DNA of 64,000 bases from JAFKFH01 sp017307375 (GTDB lineage Bacteria > Pseudomonadota > Alphaproteobacteria > Ferrovibrionales > Ferrovibrionaceae): contig OZ245874.1 in assembly GCA_965229335.1 (NCBI GenBank), positions 6,572,001 through 6,636,000 of the forward strand, read 5' to 3'. The notes beneath the pieces are model-generated. The model was not told the origin of the DNA. It made no database searches and saw only the letters and a program-made list of their open reading frames with translations. The stretch's first letter is position 1. Each line of letters starts with the position of its first letter. The translations under genes and the position numbers were made by a program. Positions 51,041 through 59,639 of the stretch are shown one piece after another.

Positions 51041-52077
51041 TTGCGACCCGTGATCAAGGCGTTGGGATTGCGTTCCAGGGTTTCGGCCAGGCCGCGCAGG
51101 GCCCGGGTCGTCGAGGCGAGGTTGCGCAGGATCTGGTCGATGTCGGCGCGCGACGAGGTCCCCTCGCCGAACACGGTATTGACCCCGACCAGGGCGGTGT
51201 CGGCATCCTTCAGCGCCTTCTCGACCAGGCGGAGCGAGCGCTGCAGGTCGCGGCCGACCGCGTCGCCCTGCGTCTCGTAGACCTTCATCGTCCGCTTGAG
51301 CTGGTCGAGCGTGGCGCCCAGCTCGGTCTTCAGCTCGCGCACCACGACCTGCATGTCGCGCATCGCGTCGGCGGCCGAGGCGGAGGCACGGCTGAGGTTG
51401 TCGCCGACCGGCTTGACCTGGGTCCGCACGTCGCCCAGCGTCGCCCGCAGTTCGGACGACGAGGCGGCGAGGTCGATCATCATCTGCCGCGTCTCGGGCG
51501 ACGAGAGCAGCCCGTCGAGCGAGGTCAGCACCTTCAGCGCGGTATGGCCGATATCCTGCAGCGGCAGCTTCGACAGCTCGTTCTTCAGCGTGTCGAGCAT
51601 GGTGTCGACCGCCGGGATCTCGGGCACCGACTTGTCGGTGCCGATCAGGCGGATCGGCGTGCGCGGCATGAAGTCGAGTTCGACGAACAGCTGGCCGGTC
51701 ACGATCGACTGCATCTGCAACTGGGCGCGCAGGCCGCGCCGCACCGCCTCCTCGATCGTGGTCGAGAAATGCTGGCCGTCGTCGCCGATCAGCTCGGCCC
51801 GGCCGGGTTCGAAGGCGATGTAGACGGGAATGCGGGCCCGGTACTGCTCCATGTCGATCTCGATCTTGACCTGGGTGACCTCGCCGATCTTGACGCCGCG
51901 CAGGCTGACCGGGGCACCGACCGACAGGCCGTTGACCGAACCGTCAAAGAAGACCACCGCCTTGGCCCGATTGTCGACCAGCCGCCCCGCCCCCAGGATC
52001 ACCACGGTGGCCACGATAAGGACGATGGCGCCGAGGACGAAGCCGCCGATCAGCTTCGGATTGGCCTTCTTGCTCAT
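51037..52077 (-). CDS. MlaD-family MCE protein
   Basis: 346 residues. N-terminal membrane anchor (NPKLIGGFVLGAIVLIVATV) and an MCE domain (about 40-120: FFDGSVNGLSVGAPVSLRGV, GEVTQVKIE). A long coiled-coil C-terminal part follows (about 180-330), as in PqiB/Mce-like members. It forms the lipid-passing ring of the transporter. Overlaps both neighbours by 4 bases (ATGA at 52074 and at 51037). Confidence 0.9.
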   Translation of the reverse strand: MSKKANPKLIGGFVLGAIVLIVATVVILGAGRLVDNRAKAVVFFDGSVNGLSVGAPVSLRGVKIGEVTQVKIEIDMEQYRARIPVYIAFEPGRAELIGDDGQHFSTTIEEAVRRGLRAQLQMQSIVTGQLFVELDFMPRTPIRLIGTDKSVPEIPAVDTMLDTLKNELSKLPLQDIGHTALKVLTSLDGLLSSPETRQMMIDLAASSSELRATLGDVRTQVKPVGDNLSRASASAADAMRDMQVVVRELKTELGATLDQLKRTMKVYETQGDAVGRDLQRSLRLVEKALKDADTALVGVNTVFGEGTSSRADIDQILRNLASTTRALRGLAETLERNPNALITGRK

Positions 52078-52835
52078 TGGGTCTCCATCTCGCCGCGGCG
52101 CAGGAAGGCGCGGACCTTGGCGTCGGGGCAGTTTTCCAGCATGTCGCGGGGCGAGCCGGTGGCAATCATCGTGCGCCGGTCGGCACAGAGGAACACGCCG
52201 TTGTCGCCGATCGCGAAGATCGAGGCCAGTTCGTGGGTGACGATGACGATGGTCGCCCCCAGGCTGTCGCGCAGTTCCAGGATCAGGTCGTCCAGGCGCT
52301 TGGCGCTGAGCGGATCGAGGCCGGCGGACGGTTCGTCGAAGAACAGGATGTCGGGATCGAGCGCCATGGCGCGTGCCAGCCCCGCGCGCTTCTTCATGCC
52401 GCCCGAGATTTCCGACGGATAATGGTTCTCGAAGCCGCGCAGGCCGACCAGGGCGAGCTTGAGCCGCACCACGTCGGCGCGTTCGCGCGGCGACAGCGGC
52501 GAATAGAGCTGCAGCGGCAGCGCGACGTTCTCGGCCAGCGTCATCGACGACCACAGCGCGCCCGACTGGAACAGCACGCCGAAGCGCCGGCTCATCGCCT
52601 GGCGCCGCTCGTCGTCGGCGGCCCAGAAGGCTTCGCCGTCATAGTGGACGTCGCCGCGGCCCGGGCGCTGCAGGCCGATCAGGTGGCGCAGCAGCGTCGA
52701 CTTGCCGCAGCCCGAATCGCCCATGATGACGAAGACGTCGCCGGTATTGATCTGGAAGGTGAGGTTGCGCTGGACCGCGAAATCCCCGAACACCATGTCG
52801 AGGTCGCGCACGTCGATGCGGCGCTGGCCGGTCAT
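52074..52835 (-). CDS. MlaF-type ABC transporter ATP-binding protein
   Basis: 253 residues from ATG 52835, which has GGTGA upstream; a GTG at 52844 that overlaps the permease stop is the alternative start (three residues longer). Walker A GDSGCGKSTLLRHLIG, signature ISGGMKKRAGLARA (the MlaF/Ttg2A-type ISGGM-KR form), Walker B LFFDEPSAGLDPLS. It powers lipid movement by the MlaE permease and MlaD ring. Confidence 0.9.
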   Translation of the reverse strand: MTGQRRIDVRDLDMVFGDFAVQRNLTFQINTGDVFVIMGDSGCGKSTLLRHLIGLQRPGRGDVHYDGEAFWAADDERRQAMSRRFGVLFQSGALWSSMTLAENVALPLQLYSPLSPRERADVVRLKLALVGLRGFENHYPSEISGGMKKRAGLARAMALDPDILFFDEPSAGLDPLSAKRLDDLILELRDSLGATIVIVTHELASIFAIGDNGVFLCADRRTMIATGSPRDMLENCPDAKVRAFLRRGEMETQ

Positions 52836-52840
52836 GGGCG

Positions 52841-53956
52841 TCACCAGCCGAGGATGTTGAACAGCACGGCGAAGATGCCGTCGGCGACGATGATGAACAG
52901 GATGCCCATGACGACGGCGGTGGTGGTGGCCTGGCCGACCGCCGCCGCGCTGCGCCCGGCCTTGATGCCCTGCAGGCAGCCGGAGACCGCGACGATGATG
53001 CCGAAGATCGCGCTCTTGCCGATGCCGATGGCAAAATCGCCGAGCGAGGCCGCCCCCTGCGTCTGCAGCAGATAGCCGTTGACCGAGACGTCCAGCATGC
53101 CCATCGCGACGATCAGCCCGCCCAGCACGCCCATCAGGTTGGCGTAGATGCAGAGCAGCGGGGTCATCAGGATCAGGGCCAGCATGCGCGGCAGGACCAG
53201 GAATTCCATCGCCGAGATGCCGAGCGTCTGCAGCGCGTCGATCTCCTCGTTGCCCTGCATCGCGCCGATCTGGGCGGCGAAGGCGGCGCCGGTGCGGCCG
53301 GCCAGGACGATCGCGGTCATCACCGCCGCCATCTCGCGCGCCATCGCGATGACGACGAGATTGGCGACATAGATGTCGGCGCCGAACTGCGCCAGCTGCA
53401 CCGCGCCCACGAACGCGAGGATCAGGCCCATCAGCAGCGAGATGACGGTGACGATCGGCAGCGCCTCGGCGCCGCATTCCTGGATCAGCAGGGCGAGGTC
53501 GGAGCCGCGGAAGCGGGCCCGGCGGGTGAACAGCAGGGCGAAGGCGCGTGCGGCCTCGCCGATGAAACCGACGGTATCGCCGATGTCGCGGCCCGCCTGG
53601 ATGGTCGACCGGCCCAGCCGCTCGATGAAGCCGGTGCGCCGTTCGTCCTTGCCGGTGCCCTTGCGCTCCGGCACGGCGATCGCCACCGCCAGCAGCTTGG
53701 CGGCCCCGGCCGGCAGGCCCGACAGGTCGAGCGGCGTGCCGCGCGCGCGGCAGGCCTCGGCCAGCACCAGCACCCAGCTGGCCAGCGACGAATCCCAGGC
53801 GCCGACGGCCGCGCCGTCGACGCGGACCTGCGCCACGCCCTCCAGCGCCGGATCCACGCCGTCGTGGCCGGGTACGCCGTCCTTGATCTGCCAGTCCCCC
53901 GCGAGCCGCACGATAAGGCTGCCCGCGTCACCCCTGTCGAAAGTCACGCGTTCCAT
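52841..53956 (-). CDS. MlaE-family permease with N-terminal STAS (MlaB-like) domain
   Basis: 371 residues from ATG 53956. The first 110 residues look like a STAS/MlaB-like module (GDWQIKDGVPGHDGV, SWVLVLAEACRARGTPLDL), here fused to the permease rather than separate. The MlaE domain follows: VTVISLLMGLILAFVGAVQL, TAIVLAGRTGAAFAAQIGAM, NEEIDALQTLGISAMEFLVL. First gene of the four-gene set MlaE-MlaF-MlaD-PqiC. Confidence 0.9.
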   Translation of the reverse strand: MERVTFDRGDAGSLIVRLAGDWQIKDGVPGHDGVDPALEGVAQVRVDGAAVGAWDSSLASWVLVLAEACRARGTPLDLSGLPAGAAKLLAVAIAVPERKGTGKDERRTGFIERLGRSTIQAGRDIGDTVGFIGEAARAFALLFTRRARFRGSDLALLIQECGAEALPIVTVISLLMGLILAFVGAVQLAQFGADIYVANLVVIAMAREMAAVMTAIVLAGRTGAAFAAQIGAMQGNEEIDALQTLGISAMEFLVLPRMLALILMTPLLCIYANLMGVLGGLIVAMGMLDVSVNGYLLQTQGAASLGDFAIGIGKSAIFGIIVAVSGCLQGIKAGRSAAAVGQATTTAVVMGILFIIVADGIFAVLFNILGW

Positions 53957-54018
53957 CGCGGCGGACTGTCGCACAAAAGGATGACGTTTTGAACGGTGCC
54001 GAACGCCGCGGGGCGCAA

Positions 54019-54972
54019 TCAGTTGCCGAGCTGTTCGAGCACCATTTCAGCCGCGACCAGATCTTCCAGCGCCGCGCCGACCGATTTGAACAGCGTCATC
54101 TCCTCCGGCTGCTGCCGGCCGCGGACCCGGCCGCGGGCCAGGTCGAACAGGTCGCCCTGGATATGGCCCTCGCCGATGATGCCGCGCCGGATCGGATCGA
54201 CCAGGTCGCCGGCCTCGGCCAGGGCGCCGCTGCGGGTATCGACGAAGACGCGGGCGATGCGGATGCCGAGATCGTCGATCTCGCGCATCTTCGGGGTGAA
54301 GCCGCCGACGAGGTCGACATGCTGGCCCGGGCGCAGCCAGGTACCCTTGATCACCGGTTCGGCCGACAGGGTCGCGCAGGAAATGACGTCGGCCTGGCGC
54401 ACCGCGCCTTCGAGATTGTCGGTGACGATGAAGGCCGGGCCGCGCATCCGCTGCGACAGGTCGGCGGCCAGCGCCCGGGCGCGGGCGATCGAGCGGTTCC
54501 ACAGCAGGACTTGGCGGATCGGCCGTACCGCGCAATGAGCGCCGATCAGATGGGGGGCCAGCGCCCCGGCCCCGATCATCAGCAGCACTTCCGATTCGAG
54601 CCGCGACAGGAACCCGGAGGCCAGCGCCGAGGCCGCCGCGGTGCGGCGCAGCGTCAGCGCCGTGCCGTCGAGCAGGGCCAGCGGCATGCCCGTCCGGCCG
54701 TCGAGCAGCGTGTAGTTGCCGATCACCGAGGGCAGGCCGACGCGGGTATTGCCGGGAAAGATCGTCACCGTCTTGATGCCGATATGCCGGCCGGGGATCC
54801 AGGCCGGCATCACCAGCAGCGTGCCGTCGGGTGTCGCCCGGTCGACCGGGACGACGTGGTGGTGGCGGGGCGGTACCGAGGCCCCGTCATGGAAGGCACG
54901 CCGCAGACGCTCGATCAGCGGGCTGTAGGCGAGCACGCGGTGGATGGTTTCTGCATCGACCTGGCGCAGCAT
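54019..54972 (-). CDS. Ornithine cyclodeaminase/mu-crystallin family protein
   Basis: 317 residues. Rossmann motif in LLMIGAGALAPHLIGAH, substrate-binding lysine in GRHIGIKTVTIFPGNTRVGL, and the catalytic-region aspartate in DTRSGALAEAGDLV. The family covers ornithine cyclodeaminases, alanine dehydrogenases and 1-pyrroline-2-carboxylate or ketimine reductases; the present data cannot decide. Stands alone. Confidence 0.85.
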   Translation of the reverse strand: MLRQVDAETIHRVLAYSPLIERLRRAFHDGASVPPRHHHVVPVDRATPDGTLLVMPAWIPGRHIGIKTVTIFPGNTRVGLPSVIGNYTLLDGRTGMPLALLDGTALTLRRTAAASALASGFLSRLESEVLLMIGAGALAPHLIGAHCAVRPIRQVLLWNRSIARARALAADLSQRMRGPAFIVTDNLEGAVRQADVISCATLSAEPVIKGTWLRPGQHVDLVGGFTPKMREIDDLGIRIARVFVDTRSGALAEAGDLVDPIRRGIIGEGHIQGDLFDLARGRVRGRQQPEEMTLFKSVGAALEDLVAAEMVLEQLGN

Positions 54973-55082
54973 CTGGTCCTCGTTTCCCGGCGCGCCGTCC
55001 GCTTCGGCGGTAGCGACGTGCCGGCCTGTCCCCGCACCGGACGATGTCCGGCCGTGCCCCTAGTCCAGGTGCAGGGCCTGTC

Positions 55083-55394
55083 TCATTCCGGCGCCGGCAG
55101 GGCGGCCGAGGCCGGAAGGTGGGTACGCAGCTGCGCCACTTCTCGGCGCAGGGCCTGGGCCTCGCGGGCCAGCGCCTTCTCGCGCCGGCGCCGCGCCGCC
55201 TGGGCCAGGTAAAGCGACAACGCCCCGGCAAGATAGCCGAGAAACGCCGCGCCGAGCAGCAAAAGGATCAGCGGCGCCTCGAGATCGAAGGGCAGCGGGC
55301 TGAGGGACAGCAGCGCCGGCGCCCGGTTGGCGACGGCCAGCAGCGCGACGATCAGGAGAACGGGGGCGAGCCCCAGCCAGAAGCGCCAGCCCAT
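55083..55394 (-). CDS. LapA family membrane protein
   Basis: 103 residues. Two membrane helices (about 3-22 and 44-66), then a basic coiled coil (RRRREKALAREAQALRREVA). LapA-type proteins (YciS relatives) take part in LPS assembly control in enterobacteria; function elsewhere is inferred. It follows ihfB by 9 bases, the arrangement common in proteobacteria. Confidence 0.8.
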   Translation of the reverse strand: MGWRFWLGLAPVLLIVALLAVANRAPALLSLSPLPFDLEAPLILLLLGAAFLGYLAGALSLYLAQAARRRREKALAREAQALRREVAQLRTHLPASAALPAPE

Positions 55395-55403
55395 CGCGGG
55401 CCG

Positions 55404-55724
55404 TCAGCCGGTCTTGTCGTCGGGCGCGGCGTCCTGCACGTCGTCCGAAATATTGAGCTTTTCGCGCAGTTCCTTGCCGGTCTTGAAGAACGGCACGCAT
55501 TTCTCGGCCACCTCGACGGCGGCGCCGGTGCGCGGGTTGCGGCCGGTGCGGGCCGGGCGGCGCTTGACCGAGAAGGCGCCGAAGCCGCGCAGCTCGACCC
55601 GGTCGCCGCGGGCCAGCGCGGCGCTGATCTCGTCGAAGATCGTGGCGACGATCCGCTCGATATCGCGCTGGAAAAGATGCGGATTGCGCTCGGCCAATCG
55701 CTGGATCAATTCCGACTTGATCAC
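55404..55724 (-). CDS. ihfB: Integration host factor subunit beta
   Basis: 106 residues from GTG 55724, with GGGAGGG 6 bases upstream. IHF-beta text IKSELIQRLAERNPHLFQRD, GDRVELRGFGAFSVKRRPAR and TGRNPRTGAAVEVAEKCVPF, where the DNA-intercalating proline lies. The acidic C-terminal tail is usual. It partners with IHF-alpha to bend DNA. Upstream is sppA. Confidence 0.94.
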   Translation of the reverse strand: MIKSELIQRLAERNPHLFQRDIERIVATIFDEISAALARGDRVELRGFGAFSVKRRPARTGRNPRTGAAVEVAEKCVPFFKTGKELREKLNISDDVQDAAPDDKTG

Positions 55725-55782
55725 GCCGATCCCTCCCGCTCGAGATGACCGACGCCGGGGCTCTCCCGCCCGCCAGGCACGC

Positions 55783-56703
55783 TCAGTCGGAGCGAGGTTG
55801 CCAAACCGAGACCAGCCCGTCAAGGGTAAGTCGTTCTGGAATAAGCGATTTTCCGATCAGCGCCAGGGCGCTCTCGGCCAGCACCCCACGTTTGCCGTTA
55901 TAGTCGTAGTCGTAGACCGGCAGGCTGCGCGCCACATTCTTCGCGCTGGCCAGCCAGGCCCGCGCCTCGGGCTCGGCCCCGATCTCGTCGACCAGCTTGA
56001 ATTCGGCGGCCCGGGTGCCGTTGTAGACCCGGCCGTCGGCCAGCTCGACCACGCGGTCGCGCGGCAGCGCCCGGCGCTCGGCCACCCGGTCGATGAACCA
56101 GCGGTGGGTCTCGTCGACCAGGCCCTGCAGCGCCTGGCGCCCGGCCGCGTCGAGCGGCCGGGTCAGCGACGGCTGGTCCTTCAGCGCGCCGGCCTTCACC
56201 GTCTCGGCGGTCACGCCGATCTTGTCGAGCAAGCCCGAAACCTCGGCCGACTGGATGATCACGCCGATCGACCCGGTCAGCGAGGTGTCGCCGGCATAGA
56301 TGCGGTCGGCCGCGACCGCCGCGAGATAGCCGGCGGAAGCGCCGAGCGTGCCGATGACGGCGACGACCGGCTTCTTCTCCGATACCCGGCGCAGCTGGCG
56401 GTAGAGCGCCTCGCCGCCATAGGTCGAGCCGCCGGGGCTGTCGATGCGCAGGATCAGCGCCCGGGCCTTCGGATCGTCGCGCACGTCGGCCAGCGCCGCG
56501 TCGAGCCGCCGGTTCTCGGCGATCACGCCGCTGACGGTGATGCGCGCGACATGCGGCCGCTCGAGCCAGGTGCCGTCGGGATCCCAGGCAAAGGCCGCGG
56601 CGACGCAGGCGGCCACCGCCAGCACGACGGCCGCGACCCGCCACGACCGCAGGCGGCGGCGCAACCGCCGCCGTTCGATCAGCCCCTCGGCATCGAGCGC
56701 CAT
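55783..56703 (-). CDS. sppA: Signal peptide peptidase SppA (short form)
   Basis: 306 residues, one N-terminal membrane anchor (about 22-42). Serine nucleophile in IGTLGASAGYLAAVAADRIY and the general-base lysine in VKAGALKDQ; LRIDSPGGSTYGGEAL is the substrate-groove signature. The short form works as a tetramer, unlike the double-length E. coli enzyme. It degrades cleaved signal peptides in the membrane. Upstream of ihfB. Confidence 0.92.
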   Translation of the reverse strand: MALDAEGLIERRRLRRRLRSWRVAAVVLAVAACVAAAFAWDPDGTWLERPHVARITVSGVIAENRRLDAALADVRDDPKARALILRIDSPGGSTYGGEALYRQLRRVSEKKPVVAVIGTLGASAGYLAAVAADRIYAGDTSLTGSIGVIIQSAEVSGLLDKIGVTAETVKAGALKDQPSLTRPLDAAGRQALQGLVDETHRWFIDRVAERRALPRDRVVELADGRVYNGTRAAEFKLVDEIGAEPEARAWLASAKNVARSLPVYDYDYNGKRGVLAESALALIGKSLIPERLTLDGLVSVWQPRSD

Positions 56704-56709
56704 CCGCCG

Positions 56710-56892
56710 TCAGTGCCCGTGGCCGTGGCCGGCACCGTCCTTCAGCCGATAGCGCCGCCCGCAATAGGGGCAGTCGATCTGGGTCTTTTCGCCCATGTTC
56801 AGATAGACGCGGGGATGGCCGAGGGCCAGGTTGCCGCCGTCGCAGGCGACGACATGGTCGGTCACCTCGATCTCTTCCAGAACCTCAGACAC
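56710..56892 (-). CDS. Zinc-finger CHCC-domain protein (NDUFS6-like)
   Basis: 60 residues. Zinc ligands C17, H26, C41 and C44 (ACDGGNLALGHPRVYLN; DCPYCGRRY), the signature of the complex I subunit NDUFS6 and its alphaproteobacterial relatives. The C-terminus HGHGH is an extra His-rich tail. Only 6 bases upstream of sppA. A complex I role is inferred from the family. Confidence 0.88.
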   Translation of the reverse strand: MSEVLEEIEVTDHVVACDGGNLALGHPRVYLNMGEKTQIDCPYCGRRYRLKDGAGHGHGH

Positions 56893-56946
56893 TTCCGAAT
56901 TCTCCCCCTGGGCCGCGAGCCCAAGATTGACCTGTCACTGGCGCGG

Positions 56947-57996
56947 ATGATACCGATGGCGCCGCCGGACGCAACCCAAGCCCTGCGGCCGGTCAACAAC
57001 GCCGTCGCAAAGCGCCCCAAAAAACCCGTGTCCCAGTCGCATCCGCCAGCCTCGAACGAGGCAAGCCTGCCCGCCGCCGCCATCTCCGCCAAGGGCCTCG
57101 TCAAGGTCTATCGCGGCCGGCTGGGCGAGAAACGCGCGCTGCAGGGCATCGACCTCGACATTCCGCGCGGCTCGATGTTCGGCCTGCTCGGCCCCAACGG
57201 TGCCGGCAAGTCGACCTTCATCAACATCCTGGCCGGCCTCGTCAACAAGACCGAGGGCCGCGTGCGCGTCTGGGACCGCGATATCGACCGCGACCCGCGC
57301 GGGGCGCGGGCAGCCATCGGCATCGTGCCCCAGGAACTCAATATCGACCCGTTCTTCACGCCGCGCGAGCTGATGGAGCTGCATGCCGGGCTGTACGGCG
57401 TGCCCCGGCGCGAGCGGCGCACCGCCGAGATCCTGGCCGCGGTCGGGCTGGCCGACAAGGCCGACGCCTATGCCCGCACGCTGTCGGGCGGCATGCGCCG
57501 GCGCCTCCTGGTTGCCAAGGCGATGGTGCACAACCCGCCGGTACTGGTGCTGGACGAGCCGACCGCCGGCGTCGACGTCGAGCTGCGCCAGCAGCTCTGG
57601 GCCCATGTGCGCGAGCTGAACCGGGCCGGGGTTACGGTGATCCTGACCACCCACTACCTCGAAGAGGCCGAGGAGCTGTGCGATCGCATCGCGATCATCA
57701 ACAAGGGCCAGCTCGTCGCCTGCGACACCACGCCGAACCTGATCTCGCGGCTCGACCGCAAGGACCTGCGCATCACCGTCGCCGAGCCGCTGGCGGCGGT
57801 GCCCGAGATCCTGTCGGCCTTCGGCGCGACCTGGGACCCGGAGGGCAAGGCGCTGCATTTCAGCTACCGCCCCAGCGAGCAGCCGATCCAGCGCCTGCTG
57901 GCGGCGGTGCAGGCCGCCGGGCTCTCGGTCACCGACCTGTCGACGCGCGAGGCCGACCTCGAGGACCTGTTCCTGGAGATGACGCGCGGCAACTGA
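56947..57996 (+). CDS. ABC-2-type ATP-binding protein with N-terminal extension
   Basis: 349 residues from ATG 56947 (or 56956). About 45 polar residues come before the ATPase domain, which has Walker A GPNGAGKSTFINIL, signature LSGGMRRRLLVAKAM, Walker B VLVLDEPTAGVD and the helper LTTHYLEEAEELCDRI. Resembles YadG/NodI-type exporters that pair with a YadH-type permease; no permease gene follows. Divergent from the zinc-finger gene. Confidence 0.85.
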   Translation: MIPMAPPDATQALRPVNNAVAKRPKKPVSQSHPPASNEASLPAAAISAKGLVKVYRGRLGEKRALQGIDLDIPRGSMFGLLGPNGAGKSTFINILAGLVNKTEGRVRVWDRDIDRDPRGARAAIGIVPQELNIDPFFTPRELMELHAGLYGVPRRERRTAEILAAVGLADKADAYARTLSGGMRRRLLVAKAMVHNPPVLVLDEPTAGVDVELRQQLWAHVRELNRAGVTVILTTHYLEEAEELCDRIAIINKGQLVACDTTPNLISRLDRKDLRITVAEPLAAVPEILSAFGATWDPEGKALHFSYRPSEQPIQRLLAAVQAAGLSVTDLSTREADLEDLFLEMTRGN

Positions 57997-58129
57997 CGCC
58001 GCCCCCCGGCAAAACTTGCCGATCGCCCGACTGCACGATCGTGCCAACCCCTTGAATTTGCAGGACGGACCGGCTGGCACGCCGCCTGCATCGCCCACCC
58101 CGTAGCTTTACGAGTACGAGGGAGCGACC

Positions 58130-58705
58130 ATGTCCACAGCCCTGCTGCGCGCCGCCATCGAGCGCGCTGCCCAGAAGCGCGGCGGCGGCGATCTGCGCCA
58201 GGCCGAACCGACCCTGTCGATGCGCGAGGCGGTGGCCGCCGCGACCGCGCCGCGGCAGGCCGCGCCGCGCCGCGCCGCCACCGCCCCCCAGCCGCAGCAG
58301 CCTCAGCCGGCCTCGGCCCCGCCCGCACCGCCGCCACCGATCGTGCTGGTCTCCGAGCAGCAGGCGGCCGGCCCCGGCCGCCCGATCGGCGCGGCGCAGT
58401 TCGCCCGCTCGATCCTCGATGCCGAGCGGCGCGAATGCGCCCGTGCGATGCGCGAGACGGTGACCGGCGTCGATGCCGGCGAGTTCGCCTCGCTGGTCCA
58501 GGTGATCGCCAAGCTGAAGGCGCGCTACGCGGCGATGGTGCTGGAACTCGGCCGGTCCGAACGGGTCGGCTCGAACTCGATCGTCGCCACGATCAAGACG
58601 CTGCGCGAACAGATCGAGGAACTGGAAAAGGGCCTGGGCTTCCTGCGCCAGGCGGTGGCCGACGGCGAGATCCGCGTGGCCGGGGTGCAGCCGCCCGCCC
58701 ACTGA
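58130..58705 (+). CDS. Hypothetical protein with Pro/Ala-rich linker and coiled coil
   Basis: 191 residues. N-terminal helix-rich part (1-40), a low-complexity Pro/Ala/Gln linker at about 40-72, and a C-terminal helical part (about 85-180) containing LVQVIAKLKARYAAMVLEL and TLREQIEELEKGLGFL, likely coiled coil. No signal peptide or membrane helix. Codon use like its neighbours; ATG 58130 follows GAGGGAG. Function unknown. Confidence 0.55.
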   Translation: MSTALLRAAIERAAQKRGGGDLRQAEPTLSMREAVAAATAPRQAAPRRAATAPQPQQPQPASAPPAPPPPIVLVSEQQAAGPGRPIGAAQFARSILDAERRECARAMRETVTGVDAGEFASLVQVIAKLKARYAAMVLELGRSERVGSNSIVATIKTLREQIEELEKGLGFLRQAVADGEIRVAGVQPPAH

Positions 58706-58818
58706 CGGCGCCCACGGCGCGGCCGGCAGCGAAAGGCAAGCAAAAGAATCGCTTGCCGAATCGCCCTGGCCCGGCGTGCAATACCCGCGATCGGCTGCTT
58801 ACGAGGAGCGTGAACGCG

Positions 58819-59235
58819 ATGGCGTCGGGGATGTCGGGTACGCCGCGACCGGGAAGGCCGGCTGCCCCTGGCGGCAGGCGCCCCGACGTGCTGTCGGCGG
58901 TGACGGGCGGGGCCGAGCTCGACCGCGTCACCCTGAAGGCCGTGGCGATCCTGGCCGGTGCCGTCGAATCCTGCGCCGGCCCCTCCAACATGGCCAGCCA
59001 CGCGCTCCAGGCGGTGCTCAAGACCCGCTCGCGCCCGGCGCTGGCCTTTGCCGGCCGCGCCTTCGACCTGCTCGAGCCGCGGCTGCGCCGCCGCATCGCC
59101 GACACCGCCGACCGCGCCGCGCAGGACCTGGTCCGCCCGGCCCTGCCGCGCTTCCTATCCGCCCCGCTCAAGCCGGTGCACTGGGAAGTCGACTACCGCA
59201 AGCCCGGCGTGATGGTGACGAAAAAAGAGCCCTGA
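58819..59235 (+). CDS. Hypothetical protein, about 138 residues
   Basis: ATG 58819, with GAGGAG about 10 bases upstream (GTG 58810 is too close to it). A disordered basic start (SGTPRPGRPAAPGGRRP) leads to an alpha-helical part with LKAVAILAGAVESCAGPSNM and LRRRIADTADRAAQDLVRPA. No recognised family. Second of two unknown genes just before tRNA-Arg; neither shows unusual base composition. Confidence 0.5.
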   Translation: MASGMSGTPRPGRPAAPGGRRPDVLSAVTGGAELDRVTLKAVAILAGAVESCAGPSNMASHALQAVLKTRSRPALAFAGRAFDLLEPRLRRRIADTADRAAQDLVRPALPRFLSAPLKPVHWEVDYRKPGVMVTKKEP

Positions 59236-59254
59236 GCGAAGCCGATCGGCGCCG

Positions 59255-59283
59255 TTGCAACACGGGAACAAACCCGCTAAGGT
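59255..59283 (+). promoter_or_regulatory. Promoter of tRNA-Arg
   Basis: -35 TTGCAA (59255-59260) and -10 TAAGGT (59278-59283) separated by exactly 17 bases, 26 bases before the tRNA. The spacing and position fit a sigma-70-type promoter; strength is not known. The preceding CDS ends at 59235. Confidence 0.55.
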
Positions 59284-59308
59284 CCGCGCCACATCGACCG
59301 GCCGGCAT

Positions 59309-59385
<77 letters not shown>

Positions 59386-59639
59386 CTTCGGTACAGAAGT
59401 CTGAACCGCCGGCTACGCTTGCTTTGCCCCCTCAGGCGACGATAGCCGAGTTCCCTTTCAATCTGTTCGGATGTGGTCAGCGGGCGTTCTTTGCGAGATC
59501 TGGCCATCGGCCTGGAATCGCCGGACGAAGCTCTGGAAAGTACGGCCTTTTCCACGCTTGAAGCCTCTGGGCGCCCTGGCGCAAAGGTACTTGCGCGTGA
59601 CGGCGCGGGATGAAAGCGCCGCAGGGGCGGAGGCGGTCG
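59386..59639. other. Gap after tRNA-Arg with no recognised gene
   Basis: 254 bases between the tRNA and the GNAT gene. Two minus-strand frames stay open and basic (for example ARSRKERPLTTSEQIEREL and KRGKGRTFQSFVRRFQADG), but neither has a clear start site or family match, so they may be remnants of a mobile gene. No inverted or direct repeats were found. Confidence 0.4.

Noticed and set aside
55327..56946. Upstream extension of the ABC ATPase frame to about 889 codons
   Set aside because: The upstream part lies antisense to ihfB, sppA and the zinc-finger gene and has no domain; the real gene begins at about 56947.
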